A stretch of DNA of 64,000 nt from Synechococcus sp. NB0720_010 (GTDB taxonomy: Bacteria; Cyanobacteriota; Cyanobacteriia; PCC-6307; Cyanobiaceae): positions 62,001-126,000 of the forward strand of contig NZ_CP090898.1 in NCBI RefSeq assembly GCF_023078835.1. The letters run 5' to 3'. Numbering within the stretch: the stretch's first letter is position 1; every line of letters starts with the position of its first letter. Below the pieces are notes generated by a model, which was not told the DNA's origin, searched no databases, and saw only the letters and a list, made by a program, of their open reading frames with translations. Position numbers and translations under genes: made by a program. Shown in pieces: positions 36,529 to 46,389 of this stretch.

Positions 36529-38295
36529 ATGCAGAGGCTCAAAACCTGGCTGGATGCCAATCCCACCCGGGCGCTCATCACGGCGATCGCAGCCCTGTTG
36601 GGCCTCTGTGTTCTGGCTTTCTTTAACCAGTTGGGAAGCCTGGGCCTACTGGATAAAACCGAGGGGTTGTTCGTTGAGGTCCCCCACCAGATGCTTCTCA
36701 GCGGTGACTGGGTCACCCCCCGCTGGAACGGTGAAACCTTTTTCGATTACCCCGTTTGGGGGTACTGGATGGTGGGCCTCAGCTTCCAGCTATTCGGTGT
36801 CAGTGAATGGGCAGCCCGCTTCCCTGCGGCCCTCGCCGCCAGCGCGGTTGTCTTCGCCGTTTTTGGTCTGCTTCTAGCCCTGGCGCCATCGACGGAGTCC
36901 GTCAGTCAACGGCTGGGGCGCGCGACCCTCTGCAGCGGGCTGTTGGCCTTGAGTCCCGGCTGGGTGGGCTGGGGCCGCTCCTCTGTCACCGACATGTTTC
37001 TGGCCAGTGGCATCAGCCTGGCCCTGTTGGGCTTTGCCCTGGCCTACTGGCGCAGGGATCAAGAGGTCCTGAGGCGCCTAGGCCATGTGATGTTGGCGCT
37101 CTTCTGCGGGATTGCGGTGCTGGCGAAAGGTCCCGTTGGCCTGCTCCTACCGGGCCTGGTGATCATTGGTTTTCTGCTGCTGCGGCGTGATCTCTGGCCG
37201 GAGGTTCGTCAGACCCCATGGCTGGCGCTGCTGTCCCTGTTTTTGGGTGTGACCCTGCCTTGGTATGTGGCAGCGACCCAGGCCAACGGGTTCACCTTCC
37301 TCGCGCGCTTCATTGGCTTCAGCAACCTGGAGCGCTTCACCTCGGTGATCTACGCCCACCCAGGTCCCCCTTGGTTTTATTTGCCCTGGTTGCTGCTACT
37401 GGCACTGCCCTGGTCGCTGTATCTCCCGGCGGCAATCCTCAAGCTGCAGGTCTGGGCTCCCCAGCGCTGGCATCGCAGTGATGCGGGCGAGGCCCTCGCC
37501 CAATTCGGCTTGATTTGGCTTGTGGTGGTGGTGGCTTTCTTCTCCGCCGCGGCGACCAAATTGCCCGGCTACATCCTTCCGGCCGTTCCGGGTGCAGTCC
37601 TTCTGGTGGGCCTCTTGTTTGCGCCCCTTTCCCCGAGCACGGGCCATCCCCCTTGGCTGGATCGTCTGCAGCGGGGCAGCGGTTGGTTCAATGCCGTTCT
37701 CCTTGGGCTGATGGCCTTGGCCGCCGTCCTTGCCCCTCGCTTGATTGAGGTGGATCCGGCCTACCCCGGTTTCGCGGATGCCATCGCCCAGTCCGGCTTG
37801 CCCTGGCTGCTGGCACTCCCCTTGGCAGGTGCCTGCGGCGCGTTGATCTGGTTGCTTCGTGCGCGGGATGGCGTCGCCCTGCGTTGGCTTTGGCTCCCCA
37901 ATGCCGCTGGGTTTGCGGCGGTTTTGGCCTTGGTCATTCCCGTCTTGGCGCCCCTGATGGATCGTGAGCGCCTGCTGCCGATCCGGGTGCTGGCCCGTCA
38001 GGCCGCTGCCTCAGCTCTGCCTGGCGAACCGCTGCTGGTGGCCGGCTACAAGCGCTACAGCGTGGTGTTCTACAGCGGTCGTCCGGTGCTCTTCGTTCAC
38101 GACGCCCGTTCGGCCATCGATCAGCTGGAGGCCCAGGCTCTACCCGCTGATTCCGTCTTGGTCCTGGGGTCTGATCGTGAATTGCTGGACCTGGGCGTGG
38201 GACCCGGTGATGCGGAGCTGCTGGGCCGCCTGGATGCCCACCGCCTGATCAGACTGGACCGCACCACCCTCGATCAGTTGAGCCAGAGACGGTGA
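36529..38295 (+). CDS. GT-C family (ArnT/PMT-like) glycosyltransferase
   Basis: A 588-residue integral membrane protein. The first loop has DKTEGLFVEVPHQML and GDWVTPRWNGETFFDYPVWGYW, the acidic catalytic loop of ArnT/PMT-type enzymes, which use polyprenyl-phosphate sugars as donors. It then has about ten or more membrane helices and a soluble C-terminal part. The acceptor (lipid A-like, protein or glycolipid) is unknown. ATG at 36529 is preferred; GTG at 36526 overlaps the preceding stop. It is encoded with the DPM1-GtrA gene and a PAP2 phosphatase. Confidence 0.9.
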   Translation: MQRLKTWLDANPTRALITAIAALLGLCVLAFFNQLGSLGLLDKTEGLFVEVPHQMLLSGDWVTPRWNGETFFDYPVWGYWMVGLSFQLFGVSEWAARFPAALAASAVVFAVFGLLLALAPSTESVSQRLGRATLCSGLLALSPGWVGWGRSSVTDMFLASGISLALLGFALAYWRRDQEVLRRLGHVMLALFCGIAVLAKGPVGLLLPGLVIIGFLLLRRDLWPEVRQTPWLALLSLFLGVTLPWYVAATQANGFTFLARFIGFSNLERFTSVIYAHPGPPWFYLPWLLLLALPWSLYLPAAILKLQVWAPQRWHRSDAGEALAQFGLIWLVVVVAFFSAAATKLPGYILPAVPGAVLLVGLLFAPLSPSTGHPPWLDRLQRGSGWFNAVLLGLMALAAVLAPRLIEVDPAYPGFADAIAQSGLPWLLALPLAGACGALIWLLRARDGVALRWLWLPNAAGFAAVLALVIPVLAPLMDRERLLPIRVLARQAAASALPGEPLLVAGYKRYSVVFYSGRPVLFVHDARSAIDQLEAQALPADSVLVLGSDRELLDLGVGPGDAELLGRLDAHRLIRLDRTTLDQLSQRR

Positions 38296-38969
38296 TCGCC
38301 ATGCCTCCTCTTCTGCGTGAGTGGTTGAACGCCCTTGGACGGCGCCGATTGCTGTTGACCCTGGCCATTGCGGTTGTCTTGCTGGTGGTGAGTCCAACCC
38401 TCAAGGCCAATGCCTCGGACTCCTTCGATCGCGTCCTGCTCGATGGGCTGCATCAGCGCATCCCCGCCTGGCTTGGACAGCTCCTGCTGGTTGTCTATCA
38501 AGCCAGTGGCATTCATGTGACCGCGGTGTTGGTCCTGGCTGTTCTGGGTTTCCTGGCCTTCAAGCGCTTCTGGCCTGATTTGGTCTGCGTCGTGGCCGGA
38601 ACCGGCGGCATTTTGGTGATCGTTGATCGCTTGCTGAAGCCCTGGTTTGATCGACCCCGCCCCGACGCCAGCCTGCTGGAGCTGAGTGGCCGCAGTTTTC
38701 CCAGCGGCCATGCAGCCGGTTCGGTGGTCTTCTATTTCATGAGCTGCACCCTGCTGGCGGCCCACTACCCCAGGTTGCGCCGGCCATTGTTTCTCCTCTC
38801 GAGTCTTTGGGTCGCCTTGGTTTGGCTGAGCACCCTCTATTGCCGCGCCCATTGGCCAACGGACATCCTGGCTGGGGCGGCCGTCGGTTATGTGTGGCTC
38901 AGCTTCTGCCTGGCCGGTTTCACCGTCTGGGAACGGCACCACCCCACTTCTTCCTCCATCCATGGCTGA
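38292..38969 (+). CDS. PAP2-family phosphatase
   Basis: A membrane-bound phosphatase of about 225 residues (222 if the ATG at 38301 is used). The three acid-phosphatase motifs are LLKPWFDRPRP (KxxxxxxRP), FPSGHAAGS (PSGH) and LYCRAHWPTDILAG (RxxxHxxxD). It has about six membrane helices. In this position it would most simply recycle polyprenyl diphosphate or hydrolyse lipid phosphate in the same glycosylation pathway as the two preceding genes. Its GTG start overlaps the GT-C stop by 4 bases. Confidence 0.92.
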   Translation: MIAMPPLLREWLNALGRRRLLLTLAIAVVLLVVSPTLKANASDSFDRVLLDGLHQRIPAWLGQLLLVVYQASGIHVTAVLVLAVLGFLAFKRFWPDLVCVVAGTGGILVIVDRLLKPWFDRPRPDASLLELSGRSFPSGHAAGSVVFYFMSCTLLAAHYPRLRRPLFLLSSLWVALVWLSTLYCRAHWPTDILAGAAVGYVWLSFCLAGFTVWERHHPTSSSIHG

Positions 38970-39375
38970 CGGGCCCTCGCTGCTGGGATCACTAAAGGGA
39001 CTGCGCACGGCCCCTGAGCTCTCCTCAGCTGAGCAGGGGCAACTGCTGGAGGAACTGACCCAGGCCATGGCGACCTGCGAGTGGTTCACCGTGGGTGTGA
39101 TGGCCCCCTCCGCAGCCCTTGCGGTCGCGACCCTGCGGGCGCTTGAGCAGCGCTTCTCCTGGGAAACCCTGGAGCTGGATCCAGCCGGTGAGGAGCTGGC
39201 GACGATCGAGGGTCCCGTCTTCCTGAAGGCGAATCAGAACAACGGTCGTTTTTTGGTGCGCCGTGAGAGTGGCCTGGGCCAAGGTCTGTTGATCACTGGA
39301 CACAACCCCGTGGATCCCAGCACCGAGGACACCTGGGGCCCCATTCCCCTGGCCCTCTTCGCAAACGACGACTGA
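38962..39375 (+). CDS. DUF1824 family protein
   Basis: From the ATG at 38962 a 137-residue soluble protein (the frame also runs upstream to 38890). Features are ATCEWFTVGVMAPSAALAVATLRALEQRF, then VFLKANQNNGRFLVRRESGLGQGLLITGHN, the pattern of the cyanobacterial DUF1824 family. Function is unknown. It overlaps the end of the PAP2 gene by 8 bases and is followed by a hairpin and then hemC. Confidence 0.82.
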   Translation: MADGPSLLGSLKGLRTAPELSSAEQGQLLEELTQAMATCEWFTVGVMAPSAALAVATLRALEQRFSWETLELDPAGEELATIEGPVFLKANQNNGRFLVRRESGLGQGLLITGHNPVDPSTEDTWGPIPLALFANDD

Positions 39376-39385
39376 TCAAGACTTT

Positions 39386-39400
39386 GCGGCCTTTGGCCGC
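39386..39400. terminator. Short hairpin after the DUF1824 gene
   Basis: A 6-bp perfect stem GCGGCC / GGCCGC with a TTT loop, 10 bases past the DUF1824 stop. No T run follows, so it is at most a weak terminator or pause site. Confidence 0.35.
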
Positions 39401-39455
39401 GATGGGCACACCACTCCCTAGGCTTGGCGGCTGTTTGCTGCCTTGATGCATTCCG

Positions 39456-40409
39456 ATGGCTGGTTCCCAACTGCGCATTGCCTCTCGCCGCAGCCAGCTG
39501 GCCATGGTCCAGACCCATTGGGTGCGTGACGAGCTAGCCAAGGCCCATGACGGTCTCGAGATCACCATCGAGGCGATGGCCACCCAGGGCGACAAGATCC
39601 TCGATGTGGCCCTGGCCAAGATTGGGGACAAGGGTCTGTTCACCAAGGAGCTCGAGGCTCAGATGCTGGTGGACCGTGCCGACATCGCCGTCCACAGCCT
39701 GAAGGACCTGCCCACCAACCTGCCTGAGGGGCTGATGTTGGGCTGCATCACCGAGCGGGAGGATCCCGCCGATGCCTTGGTGGTGCACGAGAAGCACAAG
39801 GACAAGACCCTCGCGACCCTTCCTGACGGGGCCGTGGTGGGCACCAGCTCCCTGCGTCGTCTGGCCCAGCTGCGTCACCACTACCCGCACCTCACCTTTA
39901 AGGATGTGCGCGGCAACGTCATCACCCGCCTGGAGAAGCTCGATTCCGGCGAATTCGATTGCTTGATCCTGGCCGCCGCCGGTCTCGGTCGCCTGGGCTT
40001 GGGCGATCGCATCCACGAGCTGATCGATCCCTCCATCTCCCTCCATGCCGTGGGTCAAGGGGCCCTGGGGATTGAGTGCCGCGATGGCGACGCCGAGGTG
40101 CTGGAGCAGATCAAAGTGCTGGAGCACGTTCCCACCGCCCGTCGCTGCCTGGCTGAGCGCGCCTTCCTGCGCGAACTGGAGGGCGGCTGTCAGGTCCCCA
40201 TCGGTGTGAACACCCGTTTTGAAGGGGACGAGCTCGTGCTCACCGGCATGGTCGCCAGCCTGGATGGCAAGCGTCTGATCCGCGATCAGGTGCAGGGGGA
40301 TCAAACCAACCCTGAAGCCCTGGGGATTGACTTGGCCCACAAACTGAAGGCCCAGGGAGCAGGAGAGATCCTGGAGGAGATCTTTGCAACCGTTCGGCCC
40401 GAGGCCTGA
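39456..40409 (+). CDS. hemC: Porphobilinogen deaminase (hydroxymethylbilane synthase)
   Basis: HemC joins four porphobilinogens into hydroxymethylbilane, the tetrapyrrole precursor for haem, chlorophyll and phycobilins. The 317-residue product has [14 protein letters not shown] at the N-terminus, [31 protein letters not shown], and the cofactor-attachment Cys in [10 protein letters not shown]. The length is normal. The next gene (ClC channel) begins inside its last codons. Confidence 0.98.
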   Translation: MAGSQLRIASRRSQLAMVQTHWVRDELAKAHDGLEITIEAMATQGDKILDVALAKIGDKGLFTKELEAQMLVDRADIAVHSLKDLPTNLPEGLMLGCITEREDPADALVVHEKHKDKTLATLPDGAVVGTSSLRRLAQLRHHYPHLTFKDVRGNVITRLEKLDSGEFDCLILAAAGLGRLGLGDRIHELIDPSISLHAVGQGALGIECRDGDAEVLEQIKVLEHVPTARRCLAERAFLRELEGGCQVPIGVNTRFEGDELVLTGMVASLDGKRLIRDQVQGDQTNPEALGIDLAHKLKAQGAGEILEEIFATVRPEA

Positions 40410-42375
40410 CACCCTTCCGGACGGGGCCCCGCCTGAGCTCGATGAGGCTCGGCCCCTTCCGTTTCAATGGAGCCTGTTGGCCTGGGCATCCCTCGTTGGC
40501 GGTCTGACGGGATTGGCCGTGGTCGGCTTCCACGAGCTGCTCGGCCTGATCAATAACGGTCTGTTTGGCCCGGCCGTGTCCTGGGCCCTGGCCTTGGTGG
40601 GACAGACCCAGCCCGAGCCGCCCGTTCTGCCGGTGGATCCCTTGCCGGTCGACAGCGGCACACCGCTGCGGGCCTTGCTTCAGATCGGCCTGGGGGGCGT
40701 GGGCTTTTTGCCGGATCCCACGCCGCTTCCTCCGGATCCCACACCAGCGATCACGGGCAGTCTCCCCCTGTGGTTGGCCTCCTGGCCGGTTGTGCTGATG
40801 CCCGTGCTCGGTGGATTGGGGGTCGGTCTGCTGCGGCTGTGGTCCAGGGACCTGGGTCCAGGACTGCCCAGCTTGATGGCCATGGCTGACGGCGCGGTTC
40901 AGGCCAAGCCCAAGCTGCCCTTTCAGCGCTTGCTGGGCGCTTCGCTGAGCCTGGGCAGCGGCGCGTCCCTTGGCCCTGAGGGGCCCAGCGTTGAGAGCGG
41001 CGGCAACATTGGCCTGTGGCTTGGGATGCGCGGCGGACTGCCCCCCGAGTCCCAGAAGGCCTTGGTGGCGGCAGGTGTTGCGGCTGGACTGGCGGCCGGT
41101 TTTAAGGCCCCGATCGCCGGTGTCTTTTTTGCCTTTGAGGGCAGCTACAGCACCATCCCCGGCCGTCCCAGTATCCGCGCAGTGCTGGTGGCTGCGGTGG
41201 CCTCCGCCCTTGTCACGCAGCTCTGTTTGGGCAGTGACCCGATCTTTCGCCTGCCGGCCTACGAGGTGCGCTCGCCCCTGGAATTGCCCCTTTATCTGGG
41301 CTTGGGGCTCTTGGCGAGCGGAGTGTCCTTGGCGCTCCTGCGCCTGCTGGCGGCTGGCAGGAGTCCACGGGTCCAGCGCCTGCTGGGACGCCTGCCATCT
41401 TGGTCCCTGCCTGCCCTGGGGGGCTTGGCCATTGGCTTGATGGCCCTGGGCTTTCCCCAGGTGCTTGGGGTGGGCTACGACACGATCGAGGCGCTGCTCG
41501 GCAGTGGGGGCGGCATCGCCCTATTCACCCTGGTGGGTCTGCTGCTGGTGAAGCTGCTGGCTACGGCCTTGAGCAGTGCCACAGGCTTTGTGGGCGGTGG
41601 TTTTGCGCCGTCGCTGTTTGCCGGCGCGGTGCTGGGCAACGTCTATGGCCAACTGCTGGGGGACAGCGGTTTTGGCCTGCCGGTCGCGGAACCCCCCGCC
41701 TACGCCATGGTCGGGATGGCTGCGGTTCTGGCCGGCAGTGCCCGCGCCCCTTTGACCGCCCTCTTGCTGCTGTTTGAGCTCACGCGTGACATCCGCATCG
41801 TCCTGCCGCTGATGGCGGCCGCGGGTCTGAGTGCAGCCTTGGTGGAGCGCTGGCAGGGCCTGGCTGACCCCGGTCTGCTGGGGCCTGATCTGATTGAGGA
41901 CCAGCGCCGTCATGCCTTGGCGTCCCTGCCCGTGCTCGATGCCTTTGAACCCGAGGCACCGCTGGTTCTCAATGCTGCGGAGTCGGCCCAGTCAGCGCTG
42001 CAGCAACTGCTCTCGGCCCATGGTCACTGCCTGATGGTCGAGCAGGACAACTGGGTGGTGGGCCTGGTCACCCTGGCTGACCTGCAGCGGGCCCTCACCG
42101 GCTTGGGGCCGGCTGTCACCTTGGCGGACTGCCGGCGCTCGGAGCTGCTCTGGCTGCCGGCTTCCGCGAACCTCGCCCAGTTGGAAGATCAGTTGCGTCC
42201 CAACGGCCTGCGTCAACTGCCGGTCTTTGAACTCGCCCTGCCGGACCTGCCCCATCTCCCCAGCGCCCTCCCTGCCACGGGCCTTCCCGTGAAGGCCCTG
42301 CAGGGATTGGCCAGCCGCGACGGCATGGCGCGGGCCGTAGCTCGAGCCCAAACGTCCGCAGACTCCAAGCCATGA
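40384..42375 (+). CDS. ClC-family chloride channel/antiporter with CBS domain
   Basis: A 663-residue membrane protein with the ClC signature [14 protein letters not shown], whose Glu is the gating residue, and FFAFEGSY with the proton-pathway Glu, so a Cl-/H+ antiporter is more likely than a pure channel. About 16-18 membrane helices are followed by a C-terminal CBS-type domain (about 520-650). The TTG start at 40384 overlaps hemC by 26 bases; the first 25 residues are hydrophilic and weakly supported. It may serve chloride or osmotic balance. Confidence 0.93.
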   Translation: MQPFGPRPDTLPDGAPPELDEARPLPFQWSLLAWASLVGGLTGLAVVGFHELLGLINNGLFGPAVSWALALVGQTQPEPPVLPVDPLPVDSGTPLRALLQIGLGGVGFLPDPTPLPPDPTPAITGSLPLWLASWPVVLMPVLGGLGVGLLRLWSRDLGPGLPSLMAMADGAVQAKPKLPFQRLLGASLSLGSGASLGPEGPSVESGGNIGLWLGMRGGLPPESQKALVAAGVAAGLAAGFKAPIAGVFFAFEGSYSTIPGRPSIRAVLVAAVASALVTQLCLGSDPIFRLPAYEVRSPLELPLYLGLGLLASGVSLALLRLLAAGRSPRVQRLLGRLPSWSLPALGGLAIGLMALGFPQVLGVGYDTIEALLGSGGGIALFTLVGLLLVKLLATALSSATGFVGGGFAPSLFAGAVLGNVYGQLLGDSGFGLPVAEPPAYAMVGMAAVLAGSARAPLTALLLLFELTRDIRIVLPLMAAAGLSAALVERWQGLADPGLLGPDLIEDQRRHALASLPVLDAFEPEAPLVLNAAESAQSALQQLLSAHGHCLMVEQDNWVVGLVTLADLQRALTGLGPAVTLADCRRSELLWLPASANLAQLEDQLRPNGLRQLPVFELALPDLPHLPSALPATGLPVKALQGLASRDGMARAVARAQTSADSKP

Positions 42376-42398
42376 AAAAAGCCCCCGGTTGGGGGCTT
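42374..42398 (-). terminator. Rho-independent terminator for the second pyrophosphatase
   Basis: Read on the minus strand: stem AAGCCCCC / GGGGGCTT with the loop AACC, followed by TTTT. The A run lies at about 42375-42380 on the plus strand. It follows the minus-strand ppa stop by a few bases, next to the ClC stop. Confidence 0.82.
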
Positions 42399-42406
42399 GG
42401 CTGCGA

Positions 42407-42994
42407 TCAGTTGACCAGCTTGGGCGCGATCACTTCCATGTAGCGGGCCTCGCACTCCTTGACGATCTTCACGGCTTCTGCGGAGTCGAAGAAACCATTG
42501 ACGCGGCAGGTGCCGGGCTTCTTGAGGTCCTTGTAGTGCTCCCAGTAGTACTGGGTTTCCTTCAGCCAGTGCTCACCAAGTTGGGTGTAGCTGGTGATGT
42601 GGTCCATGCGCTTGTCATCGGCCAGCACGGCAATGACCTTGTCGTCGACTTCGCCGCCGTCGTCGAATTTCATGATGCCGATGATGCGGGCTTCCACCAG
42701 GGAGCCGGGCACCAGGGGCTCGGTCACACCGACGATCTCGATGTCGAGCGGGTCGCCGTCCTCATCCCAGGTGCGGGGGATGGTGCCGTAGGCGAAGGGG
42801 TAGGCCAGGGAGGAGTAGCCGACGCGATCGAGCTTGAGGTGACCGGTTTCGGTGATCAGCTCGTACTTGTTGATCGTGTTGCTGTTCAGCTCAACGATGG
42901 TGTTCAGCCGCAGTTCCGCTTCATCGGCAAAGGCCGGCAGCACGTGCAGCAGGTTGAGCATCGTGCGGCTTGGGGCGTGGTCGATGTTCGCCAT
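42407..42994 (-). CDS. ppa: Inorganic pyrophosphatase, family I (second copy)
   Basis: A 195-residue enzyme with every active-site segment in the E. coli order: VELNSNTINKYELI, LDRVGYSSLAYPFAYG, DEDGDPLDIE (complete D-x-D-x-x-D), KFDDGGEVDDKVIAVL and YYWEHYKDLKKPG. It is distinct in sequence from the copy at 20495 and keeps the middle Asp that the other lacks. It has an N-terminal extension of about 15 residues. Its start is at 42994 and it has its own terminator, so it is an independent transcription unit. Confidence 0.95.
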   Translation of the reverse strand: MANIDHAPSRTMLNLLHVLPAFADEAELRLNTIVELNSNTINKYELITETGHLKLDRVGYSSLAYPFAYGTIPRTWDEDGDPLDIEIVGVTEPLVPGSLVEARIIGIMKFDDGGEVDDKVIAVLADDKRMDHITSYTQLGEHWLKETQYYWEHYKDLKKPGTCRVNGFFDSAEAVKIVKECEARYMEVIAPKLVN

Positions 42995-43055
42995 CAGGGC
43001 AGCGGGCCTTAAGGATGGGCGGCATCCTACGGAGTTCCCGGAACCGGCCTTTGGC

Positions 43056-44045
43056 CTAGGCCGCGAGCGCCTCGGAGCTCAGATCTTCGTGATCCTGCTG
43101 GGCTTCGCAGGCCTGGATCCAGGACCAGGCTTCTTGCGCTGAGTCGGTGAACCTGACGAGCTCCAGGTGCTCCTCGCGGATCAGCCCGCAGTCCGCCAGG
43201 TAATCAAAATCGATCAGCCGTTGCCAAAACTCCGTTCCAAAGAGGATGACGGGCATCTGACCCTTGATCGCGGTCTGGCGGAGTGTCAGGACTTCAAACA
43301 GCTCATCAAGGGTGCCGAAGCCGCCGGGGAAGAGGACTGCAGCGGCCGAGCGTTTGACGAAGTGGAACTTGCGTAGGGCGAAGTAATTGAACTGAAAGCA
43401 GAGCTCGGGACTGATGTAGGGGTTGGGCTCGGGTTCCCCCGGGAGCTTGATGCTCAGACCGATCGAGCGTCCACCGGCATCAAAGGCACCGCGGTTTGCC
43501 GCTTCCATGATTCCGGGGCCGCCACCGGTGACGATCACATGGTTGTGATGACCTGCCTGTTGGTCCGCCGAGACCAGCCGGCTGAACTCACGGGCCGCGT
43601 CGTAGTACCGCGAGAACTCCAACTGGGTCTGGCTGCGTCTCAACTGCCGTTGCAGTGGGCCGCTGTTGGGGTTACGGGCGAGTTCGGCTTCTGCGGCGGC
43701 CAGTCGCCCCTCGGCAGCGGAGCGCTCAATGATGTTCACCCCACCAAAAATGATGATGGTGGACTCAACGCCCTCGGCTTCAAGGACCTGCTGTGGCTTG
43801 GTGATTTCCAGCAACATGCGGACGCCGCGCATCTCGGCGCTGGAGAGCAGTTCCTCATCGGCGTGGGCCAGCTGATAGCTGGAGGACTGCAAGATCCGGC
43901 TTAGGTTTTCATTGACCAAGCGCTCGTCTTCACTGCGCCTGGTTGCTTTCGCTCCTGCAGAGTTGGTGGCTTGGCTGTTAACGCTCTGCCCATGCTGCTG
44001 GGGCGAGAGATCGAAACTGGCCTTGCGGGGGAATTGATTTGCCAT
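43056..44045 (-). CDS. LOG family protein (cytokinin riboside monophosphate hydrolase type)
   Basis: A Rossmann-fold protein of about 329 residues (337 from the upstream ATG at 44069). It has VTGGGPGIMEAANRGAF and the family signature LFPGGFGTLDELFEVLTL. Members were long called lysine decarboxylases but hydrolyse nucleoside monophosphates to free base and ribose phosphate. An N-terminal extension of about 70 residues and a C-terminal region of about 40 residues add to the core domain. The start is uncertain between 44069 and 44045. Its role here could be purine salvage or stress signalling. Confidence 0.9.
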   Translation of the reverse strand: MANQFPRKASFDLSPQQHGQSVNSQATNSAGAKATRRSEDERLVNENLSRILQSSSYQLAHADEELLSSAEMRGVRMLLEITKPQQVLEAEGVESTIIIFGGVNIIERSAAEGRLAAAEAELARNPNSGPLQRQLRRSQTQLEFSRYYDAAREFSRLVSADQQAGHHNHVIVTGGGPGIMEAANRGAFDAGGRSIGLSIKLPGEPEPNPYISPELCFQFNYFALRKFHFVKRSAAAVLFPGGFGTLDELFEVLTLRQTAIKGQMPVILFGTEFWQRLIDFDYLADCGLIREEHLELVRFTDSAQEAWSWIQACEAQQDHEDLSSEALAA

Positions 44046-44112
44046 CTCTTTCCTTTCGCGCAGGCCCATCAGAGCGCAACGGTCAGCGTTTGCACACCTT
44101 TGTTCCGTTTCT

Positions 44113-45687
44113 TCACGCGGCGAGTCGTTCGAGCTTCTGCTGCAGGTAGCGCAGGAACGGACGATGGCTCAAGGGGGAGCCTGAGATCTGCTCGACGAGC
44201 TCCATGGCGTTGACACTGCGCCCCAGGGGATACACCCGCTGTTTGAGCCAGTGGCCCAGGGCTGCGTCATCGCCCGCTTCTAGTAGCGATTCGATCGGAC
44301 CGAGCTGCCCTTCGATCGTCTCGCTGATCTGGGCGCTGATCAGGTGTCCCAGGGCATAGGAGGGGAAGTAGCCAAAGAGTCCTTCACTCCAGTGCACGTC
44401 CTGCAGGCAGCCCTCTCGGTCGTTGCTCGGCTCGATGCCGAGGAGCTCCTTCATGGCCCGGTTCCAGGCACTGGGCAACTCCTCAACGGGCATCCCCCCC
44501 TCCAGCAGTGCGAGCTCGAGCTCGTAGCGCAGCAGCACGTGCAGGCCGTAGCTGACCTCATCGGCCTCCACCCGGGTCAATCCCGGAGCGATCGGATTGA
44601 GATCGCGCCAGAACCCCTGGCTGCTCCCCCAGACATCCTGGCCAAGGGCCTGGGCGAAACGCGGATGCCAGCGGCAGGCCATGGTCTGGCTGCGGGCCAA
44701 TCGGTTTTCGTAGAAGAGGCTCTGGCTTTCGTGAACGGCCATGGAGGTGGCTTCCCCCAGGGGCCAGGGGAACCAGTGATCCCCCGTGCGCGGCAGTCCC
44801 TGTTCATAGAGGCTGTGCCCCCATTCATGGGCGGTGGCCAGGAAGGCCGAGAAGGGTTGTCCCTCGACGACGCGGGTGGTGATCCGGAAGTCATCCGGCC
44901 CCAGGGTGCTGGAGAACGGGTGGGGTGAGCGGGCCCGGCAGCAGCGCTGAGGGTTGTACCCCCACTCCTGCAGCAATTGATCGCAGAGGCTCTCCTGGGA
45001 TTGGTCGCTGAGATCCCACCGCTCAGTGCTGCCCTTGGGGAGCGCCTGGGCTCGCTCAAGCAGCGGCGGCAGCTCGTTGCGCAGGGGAAGCAGCCAGCGG
45101 CTGAGCGCCTCTTTGCTGACGTCCGGTTCAAAGGGTTGGGCCAGGATTTCCCAGGGGCTTCGCTCCTGGCCCGAGGCATCCCGTTCGGCCGGAGCCAGTT
45201 GACGTGCCTGCTCGAGCCTTAGATCAATCAGGGATTGGATGGCCGGGGCAAAGCGGGCGAAGGCGTTGTCGCGCTTGGCCTCTTGCCAAAGGGCGTAGCC
45301 CTGGGCCTGGGCCTGGGCCAGTTGCCCCACCAGGGCAGGATCCAGGCGGGACTGCCGCTCCCATTGCTGGCGCAACAGTTGGAGGTTGCGGTGCTGCTCG
45401 TGACTGGCCTGGGCTCCTGCTTCGGCCTCGGCATTGGCCAGCAGATCGGCGTATTCCGTTGAGGTCTGCCGCTCGTGCAATTGCAGCGCCAGCAGGGCCA
45501 GCTGCTCGCCGCGCCAGTGGGCCGATCCCGGCGGCATGGCGGTGTTCTGGTCGAAGTAGAGCGTGCTCTGAATCCCTCCGAGCAGTTGGGTGGTGTGCAG
45601 GTGATCGCGAAGCTGTGCGTATGCCTGTCCTGCGCTCAAGGGAATGCCCGGCTCTGGGCGCGACCCTAGGTGTGTGACTGGGATCAC
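44113..45687 (-). CDS. M32 family carboxypeptidase (Taq type)
   Basis: A 524-residue cytoplasmic zinc metallocarboxypeptidase. The HExxH motif is in ATAHEWGHSLYEQGL, and the third zinc ligand Glu follows in VHESQSLFYENRLARS. The fold is almost wholly helical, matching the family's channel-shaped structure. It cleaves C-terminal residues of short peptides, probably in peptide recycling. It is transcribed away from the secreted protein gene to its right. Confidence 0.94.
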   Translation of the reverse strand: MIPVTHLGSRPEPGIPLSAGQAYAQLRDHLHTTQLLGGIQSTLYFDQNTAMPPGSAHWRGEQLALLALQLHERQTSTEYADLLANAEAEAGAQASHEQHRNLQLLRQQWERQSRLDPALVGQLAQAQAQGYALWQEAKRDNAFARFAPAIQSLIDLRLEQARQLAPAERDASGQERSPWEILAQPFEPDVSKEALSRWLLPLRNELPPLLERAQALPKGSTERWDLSDQSQESLCDQLLQEWGYNPQRCCRARSPHPFSSTLGPDDFRITTRVVEGQPFSAFLATAHEWGHSLYEQGLPRTGDHWFPWPLGEATSMAVHESQSLFYENRLARSQTMACRWHPRFAQALGQDVWGSSQGFWRDLNPIAPGLTRVEADEVSYGLHVLLRYELELALLEGGMPVEELPSAWNRAMKELLGIEPSNDREGCLQDVHWSEGLFGYFPSYALGHLISAQISETIEGQLGPIESLLEAGDDAALGHWLKQRVYPLGRSVNAMELVEQISGSPLSHRPFLRYLQQKLERLAA

Positions 45688-45759
45688 GGCCGGGCTTGAT
45701 TTCGCTCATGCCCGTTGCTTGGCGCAGCCCCGAGGCTGAAGGGAGCTTCAGCCCGAGCC

Positions 45760-46389
45760 ATGTCAGCTACATACGTGCTTCGCAACGCCCTGGCCGCAGG
45801 CCTCTGTCTGTCTTCCGCCCTGCTCTGCTCGGCCGCCAAGGCTGTTGAAACAGCCCCTTTTCCGCGGCCGCGCCCAAGCGGCTCAGACCTGGGAAAATTT
45901 GCCTCGCTTCTGATCTCGGGCAGCCTCGACAGGCTGCACCCTCTTGAAAAAGGTCAGCAGCGGTTTTTGATTGATACCCGCTGGGATGAAGGCAAAAAGG
46001 TCGCCCCCGGTTCGATCGAGGTTCGGGTTGGTCAGACGGTTCTGTCTGACTGCAATGGAGTGGCGTTTGCTGGCTCCTTCAAAGCGGTGAGCTCTGTTCG
46101 CTCGGAGCGCTATCAGTTTTGGAGTTTCGAGAGCGGTGGCCTGATGAGCACCTTGAAGCTCTGTCCGGATTCCGCGCGCCATGAGCGGCTGGTGTGGATG
46201 TCCGGAAAGCCCGCTCAGATTCCTTGGAGAGGTCGCGCCACGGTGATCGATCTGCCCGAAGGCTGGACGCTGCAGTGGCGACGCCAGGGCGGGGCCAGCC
46301 CTGGGCCCTGGATCAATGCCCGTTCACTGCAATCGCGTTTCAGCTCCAGTGGAGCTGCATCGCCACAGCCCCTTCAAGACTCAATTTGA
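45760..46389 (+). CDS. Secreted protein of unknown function
   Basis: From the ATG at 45760 a 209-residue protein with a clear signal peptide (ALAAGLCLSSALLCSAAKA). The mature part has a beta-rich middle (FLIDTRWDEGKKVAPGSIEVRVGQ) and a Ser-rich tail, with two Cys in the core. I do not recognise the family. A periplasmic or extracellular role is the only safe inference. Its 3' end overlaps the convergent OsmC-type gene by 50 bases. Confidence 0.75.
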   Translation: MSATYVLRNALAAGLCLSSALLCSAAKAVETAPFPRPRPSGSDLGKFASLLISGSLDRLHPLEKGQQRFLIDTRWDEGKKVAPGSIEVRVGQTVLSDCNGVAFAGSFKAVSSVRSERYQFWSFESGGLMSTLKLCPDSARHERLVWMSGKPAQIPWRGRATVIDLPEGWTLQWRRQGGASPGPWINARSLQSRFSSSGAASPQPLQDSI

